From Candidatus Neomarinimicrobiota bacterium (lineage in GTDB: Bacteria; Fidelibacterota; JAANXI01), in NCBI GenBank assembly GCA_021734025.1, contig JAIPJS010000026.1:1-43959 (forward strand): a stretch of 43,959 nt of DNA, written 5' to 3'. Below, in pieces: positions 35,142 through 43,090 of the stretch (positions within the stretch are counted from its first letter, which is position 1; each line of letters starts with the position of its first letter). A program made the translations under genes and the position numbers. A model generated the notes under the pieces. The model saw only the letters and a list, made by a program, of their open reading frames with translations. It was not told the DNA's origin and did no database searches.

Positions 35142-37825
35142 CGTATCGGCATCCAGGCCTTCGAAAAACCGTATTCCTGAGTTCCGAGCAATTGAATGCC
35201 GCGCAGTTCAGTGGGAAGTACGCTGTATTTTGTAACCCGAAAGACGGGCACCAGAATGCCCTCATTGATCAGGTGCTCCTCAATAGCAGAGGGATAATTT
35301 TGTGGCGCGGAACTCAGCCTGGCGTGGAGCGCATTTTTCATGTCCTGGTTGATAGCATATCCCCGATTCAAGAGGTCAACTAGATTATAAATCGGGGTTC
35401 CGAATGCCGGGGAATAAGTATCTACCAAAATACCGTAGTCTCCGCGCGAACGCATTTCTTCAAACTGATCTCCGGGAACTCCCTGGGGGATTTCCCGGGG
35501 AATATTCTGCTGGGAAAGCCTCGCTGCGAGGCGTTCAGCTATTTGCCTGCCGACCGGATCGCCTGAGCGATAGGCGATAGAAACCGGTTCGCTGATCGCA
35601 GCGGAATCGGAGAGTTCAGCTGATGACGGTTCAATCTGCCGATTGCCAAAAAAGCGGGAAGTTACAGTACATTCTGCCTCGTCAATGATATTGGCGGTTA
35701 CGCTTTTATCCAGTGCTCCGGAAATAATCCGGCGAACACCAGCAGAGCCCAAAAGCGGTGAATCCGGGTTCATTGCCAGAAAATATACGGGATTGACCGG
35801 GAATGGACGTACCGAAACCTGCGGTAATTTCTGATAGTATATTACGTCCTGCTGGTGCTGTACCTGACTGAGGATATTACGCTCCTGAAGAAGAGAATCG
35901 CTGACTTCCAGTGAGCGGGGATAGATTTGCAATTGTTCTATATATGGGTACCCTCTATAATAATAAGGATTTCGTGCCAGTGTGACCGGAGTTGTTTCTC
36001 GTGCACCAGGTTCCTGAGCCCGAAGGACTGAAAAAAGATTCCATCCGTCGGTTTCCATGGGAAGGTTTTGTCCGGTCGCCTCTGCTGCCTGCTCCGGAAA
36101 GTCGGTGATACGAAACGGGCCTGTCCCGACTGGAATGCCGGACTCTACCGTTTTATTGATTCGGAACGTATGATGAGTCAAATGTTCGATAAAGTACGGT
36201 TGGGGTTCACTGAGTCGGATACGCAGTGTATGTTGGTCGACAACTTCTATCCCGGAGATGGTATCGGTTTCCCCGCTCAGGAATTCCGGTACGCCGGCAA
36301 TCATCTGCCACAGCCATTGGTCTGAACACTTGCCGGTTCGGCACTCTTGCCACCGTCTTTCCCAACTTCGTTTGATGTCGCCCGCTGTGAGTGGCGTTCC
36401 CTCAGAGAACCGAACGTCCCGCCGGAGATGGATATCCCAGGCAGTCCAGCCACCCAGATGTTCCGAATCTCTCGCCACTAAAGGCCGCACTCGCCGGTCA
36501 TCTCCGATGGTAAATAACGTCTCCGAAATGTTCCGGGCAAGGTTCGCCGAGATCCGGCCGGCCGGCTCCTCGGTAATTTCTTCGGGTGTGACCAGCGCTA
36601 TCCGAGAGGAATAGTCCGGCAGTACTGGCGCCTTGTAGTTCACCGATGCACTCCAGCGAATCTTGTCCGCCGGAATGAACTGAAACTGCCCCCTTTGGGA
36701 TACCCGGTTCTGAGACGCCAGACTCACAATAAAGCCCTTCGTATCCCAGAGCCGGGCTCCGGTCAGGGCGGTAACCGGTGCAGGAAACTCCGGCGATTGT
36801 CCCCGAAGGCTCAGCGCCCGCTCCTCGACGTTGAACATTACAAACGAACGGGCATCTTCAGTCAGCACGCCGAGTTGACGATTACCCAACCGATAAATAC
36901 GTATACCCCACGCCCGCTCACTTTTCCAGAGATGGGTTTGTCCGTTTGAGTCCAGCAGATGCAGGTATCCGGCAGCATCGAGGAGGACCGTGCGATTTAC
37001 AGACGGAAACCGGCGGAGACTTCTGAATTCACCTGGTGTAAAATGATCATTTGCAAAAAGATCCTGCCCGGAAACCGAATGCCACGAGGCCACTGACCAG
37101 GGGGCTTGCCCTGCATTTTCCGCCGGGCGGATTCTGATGTCCGAGGATTGAATAGATATAATATTTGCCGATTCGAGCGTTGAGGTAATAACACTAATAT
37201 CGGTGATTGCGGAATCTTTAGACAAAACCCACGTGGCAGCCCCGGCAGAACGCAGACTGTGAAATGTTTCGCTGGGAAACTCGTGGTGATACAAGCGTTT
37301 GATATCGGCATCTATCCGATATATGTCCACGGAATCGGCAAAAAGAGTCACCAACATACCTGAATCCCGGATTCGGTCTCCCAACCATACAAGATCGAGG
37401 ACCTTGCCCCGTACCCCCGGCCCCACAGTTTTCCAGACCTGTAAGGGCGTTTGCGGCGTACGGAGCGAATCCCCGGCGCTGGCAAATTCTCTGGTATCCA
37501 CCGGGAGCACAACGATGCTCCCATCATGGTTCAGTAAGACCATCTCCCGTTCGGTTGAGTCCGCGACCTGTAAGTATTCGATGAGTGCCTGTCGGAATTG
37601 TTGCCGTTGCTCAGTATATAGCGCCGGCGACTCTTGGGGGGAGAGGGCTAAGAGGCTGTCGGTGGCTTGGCTGAGGGCTTTCCGTTTTTCCATCTGGAGT
37701 CGAGTGCGATAGTCTTCAGCCGGCGAGCGTTCTCCCGCTGGCTGCCAAAACGTACATCCGCTCAATCCAACCAGCAGAATAAGCAGAACCGGGATGATCC
37801 GTTTATTTATCCAAGGGACGTTCAT
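35138..37825 (-). CDS. Lipoprotein: propeller-like N-terminus fused to a family-5 solute-binding domain
   Basis: An 895-residue lipoprotein. The signal has hydrophobic core IIPVLLILLVGLSGC with lipobox LSGC at about residues 19-22. Residues 80-425 are rich in short strands (AAGYLHLLDSNGQTHLW, LGVLTEDARSFVMFNV) and look like a beta-propeller; this is a fold guess only. Residues 430-895 are an SBP_bac_5 (peptide/nickel-type) binding domain: ISETLFTIGDD, WDIHLRRDVRFSEGTPLTAGDIKRSW, LRIRLSEPQPYFIEHLTH, GTGPFRI, and a C-terminal lobe. No ABC permease or ATPase is adjacent; the gene is coupled to a histidine kinase, which points to ligand sensing. I start at 37825 because the lipoprotein signal begins there; no clear ribosome binding site is visible. 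The frame extends to 37933 without support. Confidence 0.8.
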   Translation of the reverse strand: MNVPWINKRIIPVLLILLVGLSGCTFWQPAGERSPAEDYRTRLQMEKRKALSQATDSLLALSPQESPALYTEQRQQFRQALIEYLQVADSTEREMVLLNHDGSIVVLPVDTREFASAGDSLRTPQTPLQVWKTVGPGVRGKVLDLVWLGDRIRDSGMLVTLFADSVDIYRIDADIKRLYHHEFPSETFHSLRSAGAATWVLSKDSAITDISVITSTLESANIISIQSSDIRIRPAENAGQAPWSVASWHSVSGQDLFANDHFTPGEFRSLRRFPSVNRTVLLDAAGYLHLLDSNGQTHLWKSERAWGIRIYRLGNRQLGVLTEDARSFVMFNVEERALSLRGQSPEFPAPVTALTGARLWDTKGFIVSLASQNRVSQRGQFQFIPADKIRWSASVNYKAPVLPDYSSRIALVTPEEITEEPAGRISANLARNISETLFTIGDDRRVRPLVARDSEHLGGWTAWDIHLRRDVRFSEGTPLTAGDIKRSWERRWQECRTGKCSDQWLWQMIAGVPEFLSGETDTISGIEVVDQHTLRIRLSEPQPYFIEHLTHHTFRINKTVESGIPVGTGPFRITDFPEQAAEATGQNLPMETDGWNLFSVLRAQEPGARETTPVTLARNPYYYRGYPYIEQLQIYPRSLEVSDSLLQERNILSQVQHQQDVIYYQKLPQVSVRPFPVNPVYFLAMNPDSPLLGSAGVRRIISGALDKSVTANIIDEAECTVTSRFFGNRQIEPSSAELSDSAAISEPVSIAYRSGDPVGRQIAERLAARLSQQNIPREIPQGVPGDQFEEMRSRGDYGILVDTYSPAFGTPIYNLVDLLNRGYAINQDMKNALHARLSSAPQNYPSAIEEHLINEGILVPVFRVTKYSVLPTELRGIQLLGTQEYGFSKAWMPIR

Positions 37826-38093
37826 AGGGTATAATGTATACTTTTGGACACATCTTCGTGTGATGAAAAACACAGCCAGCCAGTTACCCGGTTTACAGGG
37901 TTCCGCGTTTCTGGTGTGTACGGGATTACACATTGTAAAGTATTGTTGTCTATAATTGCAACCCCACTGAAAACAGTTAAAGCGTTAATAATAAACAATT
38001 TACGTCCTTCCAAGAATTGCTGGTACAGTTATTGAAAGAATAAGTGTAGGTAACGATACAGTCAATACAAAAGCGATCGAAACGAGAATTTAA
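37826..38093. promoter_or_regulatory. Divergent control region between the sensor operon and the lipoprotein row
   Basis: 268 bases between opposite-facing genes. It contains the perfect dyad TGTGTA-N6-TACACA at 37915-37932, 90 bases from the left gene's start and 161 bases before the right gene's start. The form resembles CRP/FNR-type sites (TGTGA-N6-TCACA). No sigma-54 element of the TGGCAC-N5-TTGC type was found. Confidence 0.4.
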
Positions 38094-38870
38094 ATGGGCA
38101 ATGCACGGCTGAGTCAATATCTGATGGTGAGCAGTATTCTCTGTGTGGGGCTATTAGCTGGGTGTTCAGGAGTTCCGGTCCCGTCAGATTTTATGCCAGC
38201 CGTGATCCAGGGACAAATTATCAGTACTAGCGAAGGAGGCGTTTCTCACTCCGGCGTTGCCGAAGTGGAAATCGTTTTGCTCCGGTATGATGCCCAGGGA
38301 AATATCCATCGCGGGGAAGCCGATCGCATTTTGACTGCCCGGGATGGCACTTTTCGCGTGAAAACAAATTCAACCGGGATTTCCGGACTCGTGGTGTGGG
38401 GGGAAAAGAACGGCCGCGATTGGAAAACGGTAATCCCGGTAACACTCGAACCCGGTACAATCCATACCACTGGTCCGATAACTAAACAAACGACAATTGC
38501 GACAGATATATACCTGAAGCGAAAATATGGGGGACAGTCGGCAGTGACCTTTGCGCAAGTGTTAGAAAATATCCGAACCGAAGCGGAGGTTGCGCCAGTG
38601 ATCCCCGAAACGGTCCGGGATTTGACACTTGCCGGAATACCTGATAATTCCAGAGAAGCCCGGGCCACGGAACCAGCCGCCAAATCGGATGTGACTAGCA
38701 ATGTGCAGCATAGCAATATGCAGCAAGATATGGATGAAATCCGGCAACTGGCAGACCAGTATTCAGGAGAGCCGCAGGAAACCTCCCCTATTCGAAACCT
38801 GAACGATGACACAATAGATATTACAACTATTCCGGAAACAATGACTCTTGTCACTGCAAATCAGAGGTAA
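38094..38870 (+). CDS. Lipoprotein with carboxypeptidase-like regulatory domain
   Basis: A 258-residue lipoprotein with lipobox LLAGC (C at about residue 24). Residues 35-125 form a beta sandwich of the carboxypeptidase-regulatory type: AVIQGQII, a strand pair EVEIVLLRYDAQGNI, TARDGTFRVKT and SGLVVWGE. The rest is more hydrophilic and rich in E, D and Q. It is a clear paralogue of the lipoprotein at 40338, sharing the order QG-R/Q-I, ADG/AQGN, T..DG.F..KT, and KQTTIATDIYLKRKY matching RETTVETDVYLRMKM. Role unknown; likely a cell-surface or periplasmic outer-membrane protein. There is no strong ribosome binding site. It is followed after three bases by the next gene and is divergent from the sensor operon. 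Confidence 0.78.
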   Translation: MGNARLSQYLMVSSILCVGLLAGCSGVPVPSDFMPAVIQGQIISTSEGGVSHSGVAEVEIVLLRYDAQGNIHRGEADRILTARDGTFRVKTNSTGISGLVVWGEKNGRDWKTVIPVTLEPGTIHTTGPITKQTTIATDIYLKRKYGGQSAVTFAQVLENIRTEAEVAPVIPETVRDLTLAGIPDNSREARATEPAAKSDVTSNVQHSNMQQDMDEIRQLADQYSGEPQETSPIRNLNDDTIDITTIPETMTLVTANQR

Positions 38871-38873
38871 TCT

Positions 38874-39281
38874 ATGAAAAAAGTGCTCGTATCTGTGTTG
38901 ATGTACTCACTGGGATTGGGATTGCTGATACTGGCACATTCGGGTTCAACAACTGAAGCCATTGATGGTCGGTCTGATGCACCACCGCTCTTGAGTACGA
39001 GGGTTACCCAGTCGGAGGCGACCGATCAATCAACCGAGCAGGCCTATATTCTGTCAGGATTACCGACGGAAAGGTACACAAAATTGTCGCCGGCACTGAT
39101 CCCGATGGATCAAAATAGATTTTTAAATGCTCTGGCGCGGGCCCAAAGTATCAGGATTAATCACGGAGGGCAGACAGGATATACTTTGAACGGGCATAAT
39201 ATGTTGCATTATGAACTGAGGAGCTTTCCGGAGGCCCAAAATCCGGAGAGCGACCTGAACGAACCTTCGATCCGGAGGTAA
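38874..39281 (+). CDS. Small exported protein of unknown function
   Basis: A 135-residue protein with a signal peptide or anchor at residues 4-20 (VLVSVLMYSLGLGLLILAHS). No cysteine follows that would suit a lipobox. The mature part has no family I recognise; it is polar, with a GYTLNGHNMLHYELRSFPE stretch near 105-125. AGAGGT lies six bases before the ATG, overlapping the end of the lipoprotein gene before it (only three bases between stop and start), so the two are co-translated. A strong hairpin follows 20 bases after its stop. Not a shadow frame: it has a proper start, a leader and tight spacing. Confidence 0.65.
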   Translation: MKKVLVSVLMYSLGLGLLILAHSGSTTEAIDGRSDAPPLLSTRVTQSEATDQSTEQAYILSGLPTERYTKLSPALIPMDQNRFLNALARAQSIRINHGGQTGYTLNGHNMLHYELRSFPEAQNPESDLNEPSIRR

Positions 39282-39300
39282 CGTCTGCGAACTGTTGACT

Positions 39301-39341
39301 CATTGCTGGTCGGTTACCACATCAGGTGCCGACCAGCAATG
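39301..39341 (+). terminator. 13-base perfect hairpin between the small exported protein and the FKBP gene
   Basis: CATTGCTGGTCGG (39301-39313) and CCGACCAGCAATG (39329-39341) pair perfectly around a 15-base loop. No T-run follows. It could be a terminator, an RNA-processing or stability element, or a binding site, and probably tunes expression between neighbouring genes. Confidence 0.55.
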
Positions 39342-39391
39342 CCTCCGTATACTTATCAAAACCATTTTAACCTATGCAAGAGAGACATAGA

Positions 39392-39967
39392 ATGAAGCAG
39401 CTGGCAATACGATTAATAATAACAGGTGTATTGCTGTTTGGAACAGTTTTTTTACTCCAGTGCAGTGACCAACCCATGAATAATATATTGAAGAGCGAAT
39501 GGAGCTACGCACATCCTGTCCAAACGGATAGCCCGAAATTACCGGAAGTTTCCGAGGGTGATCAGGTCATGATAAGCTATTCGGTCCACCCACCAACCCA
39601 GATGGATTATGTGTTGACCAAAGACCGTAAACTCCAGTTTACGGTTGGCGAAGAACATTACCTGCGGGAGTTTGATAAGGTGATCCGGAGGATGCAGGTT
39701 GGTGATAAGGCGCAGATTCGGTTGTCCGGAGATAAGATATTCGGATCACGGAGTGAAAACCTGGTGATCCCGTTTTCAAAAGAAGCATTGCCCGAAGGAA
39801 CCACTATAGAGAAGGACAGAGTCGTTTGGTTCCGGGCGCCTGATGGCAAAATGTCTCCCCATCGAATTGTCGGTTTGAAAGACGATCACGTACTGCTGGA
39901 CATGAACCACCCGTATGCAGAAGAAACCGTAATTGTTCAGGTGCAACTGCTGGATATTCTTTCGTAA
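39392..39967 (+). CDS. SlyD-like FKBP peptidyl-prolyl isomerase with export signal
   Basis: A 191-residue protein with a hydrophobic leader at about 6-21 (LIITGVLLFGTVFLLQC). The mature part is an FKBP with the SlyD insert: GDQVMISYSV, FTVGEEHYLREFDKVIRRMQVGDKAQIRL and GSRSENLV, then the insert, which follows IPFSKEALPEGTTI, and closing strands HVLLDMNHPYAEETVIVQVQLLDIL, very like SlyD. It would catalyse proline isomerisation and chaperone exported proteins. Ordinary SlyD is cytoplasmic with a His-rich metal tail, absent here. The cysteine has Q at -1, so lipidation is uncertain. The start at 39392 has AGAGAG upstream; the frame opens at 39374. The neighbours are exported proteins, consistent with a periplasmic folding role. 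Confidence 0.82.
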   Translation: MKQLAIRLIITGVLLFGTVFLLQCSDQPMNNILKSEWSYAHPVQTDSPKLPEVSEGDQVMISYSVHPPTQMDYVLTKDRKLQFTVGEEHYLREFDKVIRRMQVGDKAQIRLSGDKIFGSRSENLVIPFSKEALPEGTTIEKDRVVWFRAPDGKMSPHRIVGLKDDHVLLDMNHPYAEETVIVQVQLLDILS

Positions 39968-40337
39968 AAGTCGGAGGAACTGAAGCCCTTCCTGCTCTGT
40001 ATTTCCTCGTTTTCTCATAAACCGGTGACGCAAGTCACAACTCAAACCCCGACAAATAAATCAATCGATTTAAATGCGGCAATTGTGTATCTGCCTTCAC
40101 ACAGATGTGTCATGTGTGACACGTACCGGAACGGCGATAGCTTCAGGGGTTACCGGCTGCAGTGTAGCAACTGACACACTTCATTTAATACCTGCCCAAA
40201 CACGCTATTTATTTATAATTGTTATAAGTATCTGTAATAATTCTACTTATGTTGATATAAACCCTGTCCGTTTTTCTGGAATGAATGTTGATTCTGTTAA
40301 TAGCAGAACGCAGTCAACCCAAACGGAGGGAATCACG
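39968..40337. other. Intergenic region with two dyads
   Basis: Contains GTGAC-N4-GTCAC (40025-40038) and GTGTCA-N4-TGACAC (40107-40122), then an AT-rich stretch (40195-40260) fit for a promoter of the lipoprotein gene at 40338. The open frame from 40074 is only the run-in to that gene. No other gene seen. Confidence 0.45.
40025..40122. promoter_or_regulatory. Two dyads of GTGxx-N4-xxCAC form
   Basis: GTGAC/GTCAC at 40025-40038 and GTGTCA/TGACAC at 40107-40122, both with 4-base spacers. A similar GTGAG-N4-CTCAC lies at 42983-42996 before the DUF4382 lipoprotein. Possibly sites for one regulator; each alone could be chance. Confidence 0.3.
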
Positions 40338-41651
40338 ATGAAGGGAATAAACAGATATACAAAGTTGGCGATGTTTGGAATTCTGGGAATGGTCGTTGTC
40401 GGATTATTAGCCGGGTGTAACAATCCGAGTAATGTCTCCCAGGGGGACTATTCAATAATTCAAGGTCGTGTCGCTGCAGATGAGGCCGACCCTACGCTGA
40501 ACAAATCCGCAACGGGTGACAAAGATACGGCAGTGATATTGGCTCGCGTGACCGCTGATGGATCGCTGGAAACAGTTTCCAGTGAAACGGTCCATACCGA
40601 CGTAAATGGTCATTTTACCCTGCGTACGAAAATCGAAAATGAGCCACATCTGGTTGTGGTCGCGACCAGAGGATCAGCGGAATGGCGCGCCGTGGTCAGT
40701 GGAACGGTGGAACATAAACATACAACATATGTAGCCCCGCTGACCCGCGAAACCACCGTGGAGACGGATGTATACCTTCGTATGAAAATGTACGATCAGC
40801 TAGAAGCGATGACCTACGCAGATATCCAGAACCGGATTGATGCAGATGTGGCTGCCCATGCTTACGGTGATGCAATGGCCGTCAGCCAGCTGGCGTCTGC
40901 CATAGAGTCCGAACTCAAGGTAGAGCACGAACTCTTTTTTGCCTCGGAATCGGATGCATTAATTGGAGCGATTACTCAGGCAAAATCCGAAGCGCAGGCA
41001 GAGTTAGACCAGAAATTGTACGAATCAGGAACCGAAGCTTCTGCATCCGGAAGCCACCGGACATTTGTCCGGAATTATCTCCGGGCTTATAGTGACGCCG
41101 GGATCGACATCAGTAACTATGCCCGTAGCCGTGCTATGGCGTTTTCCGCGATGATACAGAGTACCGGCAGCATGAACACGAACCTACGCTTCGACTACCT
41201 CCAGGCTCTGGCGGAATTTAGGGCTGAGGTTATGACTCGGGCTGTTGAAGCGCGATTTGCGACATTGGAAACGTCGGATTCAGTAGAGGCAGATCTGGCT
41301 GCTATGGAGACGGAACTGAATGCGTCCATAGACGCAGCAACATCATTGGCAGAGATCCGGTCGGCGTTCAACACGTATCACAGCTCGGTCATCGATCTGC
41401 TGCGGCTTACCCTGGATGTGGATGAAGCGATGATGGCAGATATTCAGGGGGAAATCGAGGGGGAGAACGGTTTACGCGCCGCTCTTTCAGAATCACTGGC
41501 TCTGTCGATTTCAACGGAGGCGATCATTGAAGCATATCAGGATTATTATACCGCCATTGAATCCAGGGTATTAAGCAGGACCTCGCTGGGAGTGGGCACA
41601 GATGCCAACTTGATGGCAGACATATTTATTATTGCTGATACAACGGTATAG
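40338..41651 (+). CDS. Lipoprotein with carboxypeptidase-like regulatory domain and helical C-terminus
   Basis: A 437-residue lipoprotein with lipobox LLAGC (C at about 24). Residues 30-150 form the same beta-sandwich region as the paralogue at 38094 (IIQGRVA, DTAVILARVTADG, TDVNGHFTLRTK, RETTVETDVYLRMKM). Residues 155-430 are alpha-helical, rich in A, E and S (LASAIESELKVEHELFF, AQAELDQKLYESGTEASASG), with low-complexity coiled-coil character. Function unknown. The helical tail is missing in the shorter paralogue, so it was gained here or lost there. CGGAGGG lies seven bases before the ATG at 40338; the frame open to 40074 lacks one and runs through the intergenic dyads. It is followed by AATTATT-TTG-AATAATT (41654-41670) before the next gene. 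Confidence 0.82.
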   Translation: MKGINRYTKLAMFGILGMVVVGLLAGCNNPSNVSQGDYSIIQGRVAADEADPTLNKSATGDKDTAVILARVTADGSLETVSSETVHTDVNGHFTLRTKIENEPHLVVVATRGSAEWRAVVSGTVEHKHTTYVAPLTRETTVETDVYLRMKMYDQLEAMTYADIQNRIDADVAAHAYGDAMAVSQLASAIESELKVEHELFFASESDALIGAITQAKSEAQAELDQKLYESGTEASASGSHRTFVRNYLRAYSDAGIDISNYARSRAMAFSAMIQSTGSMNTNLRFDYLQALAEFRAEVMTRAVEARFATLETSDSVEADLAAMETELNASIDAATSLAEIRSAFNTYHSSVIDLLRLTLDVDEAMMADIQGEIEGENGLRAALSESLALSISTEAIIEAYQDYYTAIESRVLSRTSLGVGTDANLMADIFIIADTTV

Positions 41652-41711
41652 AAAATTATTTTGAATAATTGCCGGCTTCTGCCGGATACGGTATGGACAA
41701 GGGAGGAAACA

Positions 41712-42203
41712 ATGGAACCAACACGAGATTTTATTCGAATGAGTAAAGATGCAGACGAAATACAAGGGCACTGGTTTCCGGAGGTTGGTGATCCGGTCTC
41801 GACTATTGAAAGTGACGAGTTCCAGGGCACGCTGATCCGGACAAACGACAACAATTTCACAGCACAAAAGACAGACAGGTTCGGAAAGATTTTCTACGGC
41901 GCTATCTGTAACAGGCAGCTTACCAGACAGTATTACGTCTGGCTGCCCCGTGTGGATCAGCTCCAGGATTACACCAGAAAAAATCCGGATGCCATGTTTG
42001 ATCGGTTTCGGGAGTTCTATTCAAAGATGACGACCCAAAACGCCTCATTGAAGGCGCAATACCGAAGATTGTGGCTGATGTTTGTGATGTGGGATAGCCA
42101 CCAAAAAGTCTGGACGGGCAAACACTGGATCCGGATAGATCATTATACGACCAGGACGCAGTTCGTCACCGAAGATATGGAATCCTATCGGTTCTTAAAT
42201 TAA
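41712..42203 (+). CDS. Protein of unknown family
   Basis: A 163-residue soluble protein without signal peptide or membrane segment. I do not recognise the family. It is tryptophan-rich (W in HWFPEVGDP, YVWLPRV, RLWLMFVMWDSHQKVW, KHWIRIDHY). The middle third (about 85-120) is probably helical and basic, and the ends carry strands. AGGGAGG lies six bases before the ATG at 41712, one of the best ribosome binding sites here; an earlier TTG frame start (41661) has none. It is 60 bases after the lipoprotein and 18 bases before the PAS protein, so it is probably co-expressed with both. It may be a partner of the PAS protein, which is inference from position only. Confidence 0.65.
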   Translation: MEPTRDFIRMSKDADEIQGHWFPEVGDPVSTIESDEFQGTLIRTNDNNFTAQKTDRFGKIFYGAICNRQLTRQYYVWLPRVDQLQDYTRKNPDAMFDRFREFYSKMTTQNASLKAQYRRLWLMFVMWDSHQKVWTGKHWIRIDHYTTRTQFVTEDMESYRFLN

Positions 42204-42221
42204 AACCGGGGAATATAAACC

Positions 42222-42623
42222 ATGAAAACAGGAACCTATCGGACTGATGAAAACGGAGTAATCCTGACCGTAAACACAGACTTCAAACGGATGTTAGGGT
42301 ATCCTGAGCGCACTGTATTCCAGGGGAAAAATCTTGGCGAATTACCAATATTCAAGCGGTATCCCCGCCACGATATCAAATCGGCAGTCCGGCACTTTCA
42401 CCAGATACAGGGCATCCCGGTGATGCTCCTTTCAAAAGACGGGCAGGAAATTTCGTTTATCGAAGATGTGAGGATGATTATGGACACTGGGCAGCAGGAT
42501 GTGGTGTATGAATCGCGGTTCCGGTATAATCCTGGAGCATGCGACGTGATTCTCCCGGATGATGCAGGAGATATTCGAGACCCGTGGGGTACGGTGCCCC
42601 GGGAATACCGTTCAACTCAGTAA
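42222..42623 (+). CDS. Single-domain PAS protein
   Basis: A 133-residue cytoplasmic protein consisting of one PAS domain (about 1-105): TYRTDENGVILTVNTDFKRMLGY is the standard opening, the next helix region reads VFQGKNLGELPIFKRYPRHDI, then VMLLSKDGQEISFIEDVRMI gives the core strands. The last 30 residues (DVILPDDAGDIRDPWGTV) are acidic and probably flexible. No kinase, cyclase or DNA-binding output domain is attached, so it must act through a partner, perhaps the unknown proteins either side. It begins 18 bases after the previous gene with CCGGGGAA upstream of the ATG. Compare the second stand-alone PAS protein at 30184. Ligand unknown. Confidence 0.72.
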   Translation: MKTGTYRTDENGVILTVNTDFKRMLGYPERTVFQGKNLGELPIFKRYPRHDIKSAVRHFHQIQGIPVMLLSKDGQEISFIEDVRMIMDTGQQDVVYESRFRYNPGACDVILPDDAGDIRDPWGTVPREYRSTQ

Positions 42624-42668
42624 AATTTTTCCATTTTTTCATCTGTCAGAGGTTAGGAGGGATGAACC

Positions 42669-42944
42669 ATGAAGAACATAACATCGCACAATAAAACAAA
42701 AGCAATTTGGGAACATTTATTAGACTCCGGTGGATATTCTATCGGCTATTTCTCAATTACCATTGAAGGAGATCGTGTTCGTGTCTACCATTACAGAACA
42801 AAGCAGGTGGTATTTCTGCACCGAAGAGGTTCATATGACGGAATGCAGCGTCTGTGTAAATCGCTGGGATACAATTTTGAAGATCTCCTGAGCCGACATT
42901 ACCCCAAATCTTTCCGATCACTACAAAAAATACACGCGGCATAA
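42669..42944 (+). CDS. Small protein of unknown family
   Basis: A 91-residue basic protein with no signal peptide or membrane segment. I do not recognise it. It looks like a small alpha-beta fold: strands YSIGYFSITIEGDRVRVYHY and KQVVFLHRR, then helices at about 55-85 (YDGMQRLCKSLGYNFEDLLSRHY). AGGAGGG lies eight bases before the ATG; an ATG seven bases earlier in another frame stops after ten codons. It lies 45 bases after the PAS gene, in the same direction, so it is probably part of the same transcript. A small RNA- or DNA-binding role is possible from the charge, but unsupported. Confidence 0.6.
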   Translation: MKNITSHNKTKAIWEHLLDSGGYSIGYFSITIEGDRVRVYHYRTKQVVFLHRRGSYDGMQRLCKSLGYNFEDLLSRHYPKSFRSLQKIHAA

Positions 42945-42982
42945 ATACATAAAACACAACAACTTGATGCGTATCACGCCGT

Positions 42983-42996
42983 GTGAGACTACTCAC
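42983..42996. promoter_or_regulatory. Dyad GTGAG-N4-CTCAC
   Basis: Perfect 5-4-5 inverted repeat 95 bases upstream of the DUF4382 lipoprotein start. Same layout as the dyads at 40025-40038 and 40107-40122. Short enough to occur by chance. Confidence 0.3.
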
Positions 42997-43090
42997 GGAC
43001 ATTCCAATATACGGCCCGTACAATGATCGCAGAATTTGTTGAGGAAGAAACTCAGACGATGATGAGAAGAAGCAAAAAAGGGAGGAAACG

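Noticed and set aside
37826-37933. N-terminal extension of the solute-binding lipoprotein
   Set aside because: It would place 36 residues before the lipoprotein signal; start at 37825 fits the lipobox distance.
37826-38093. Sigma-54 promoter for the lipoprotein row
   Set aside because: The nearest candidate (TTGGACACATCTTCGTG, near 37854) has GT where GC is needed.
38246-38854. 202-codon open frame on the - strand
   Set aside because: Shadow of the lipoprotein gene, which has a signal and lipobox.
40074-40337. N-terminal extension of the lipoprotein at 40338
   Set aside because: It runs through intergenic dyads and would bury the lipoprotein signal; a strong ribosome binding site supports 40338.
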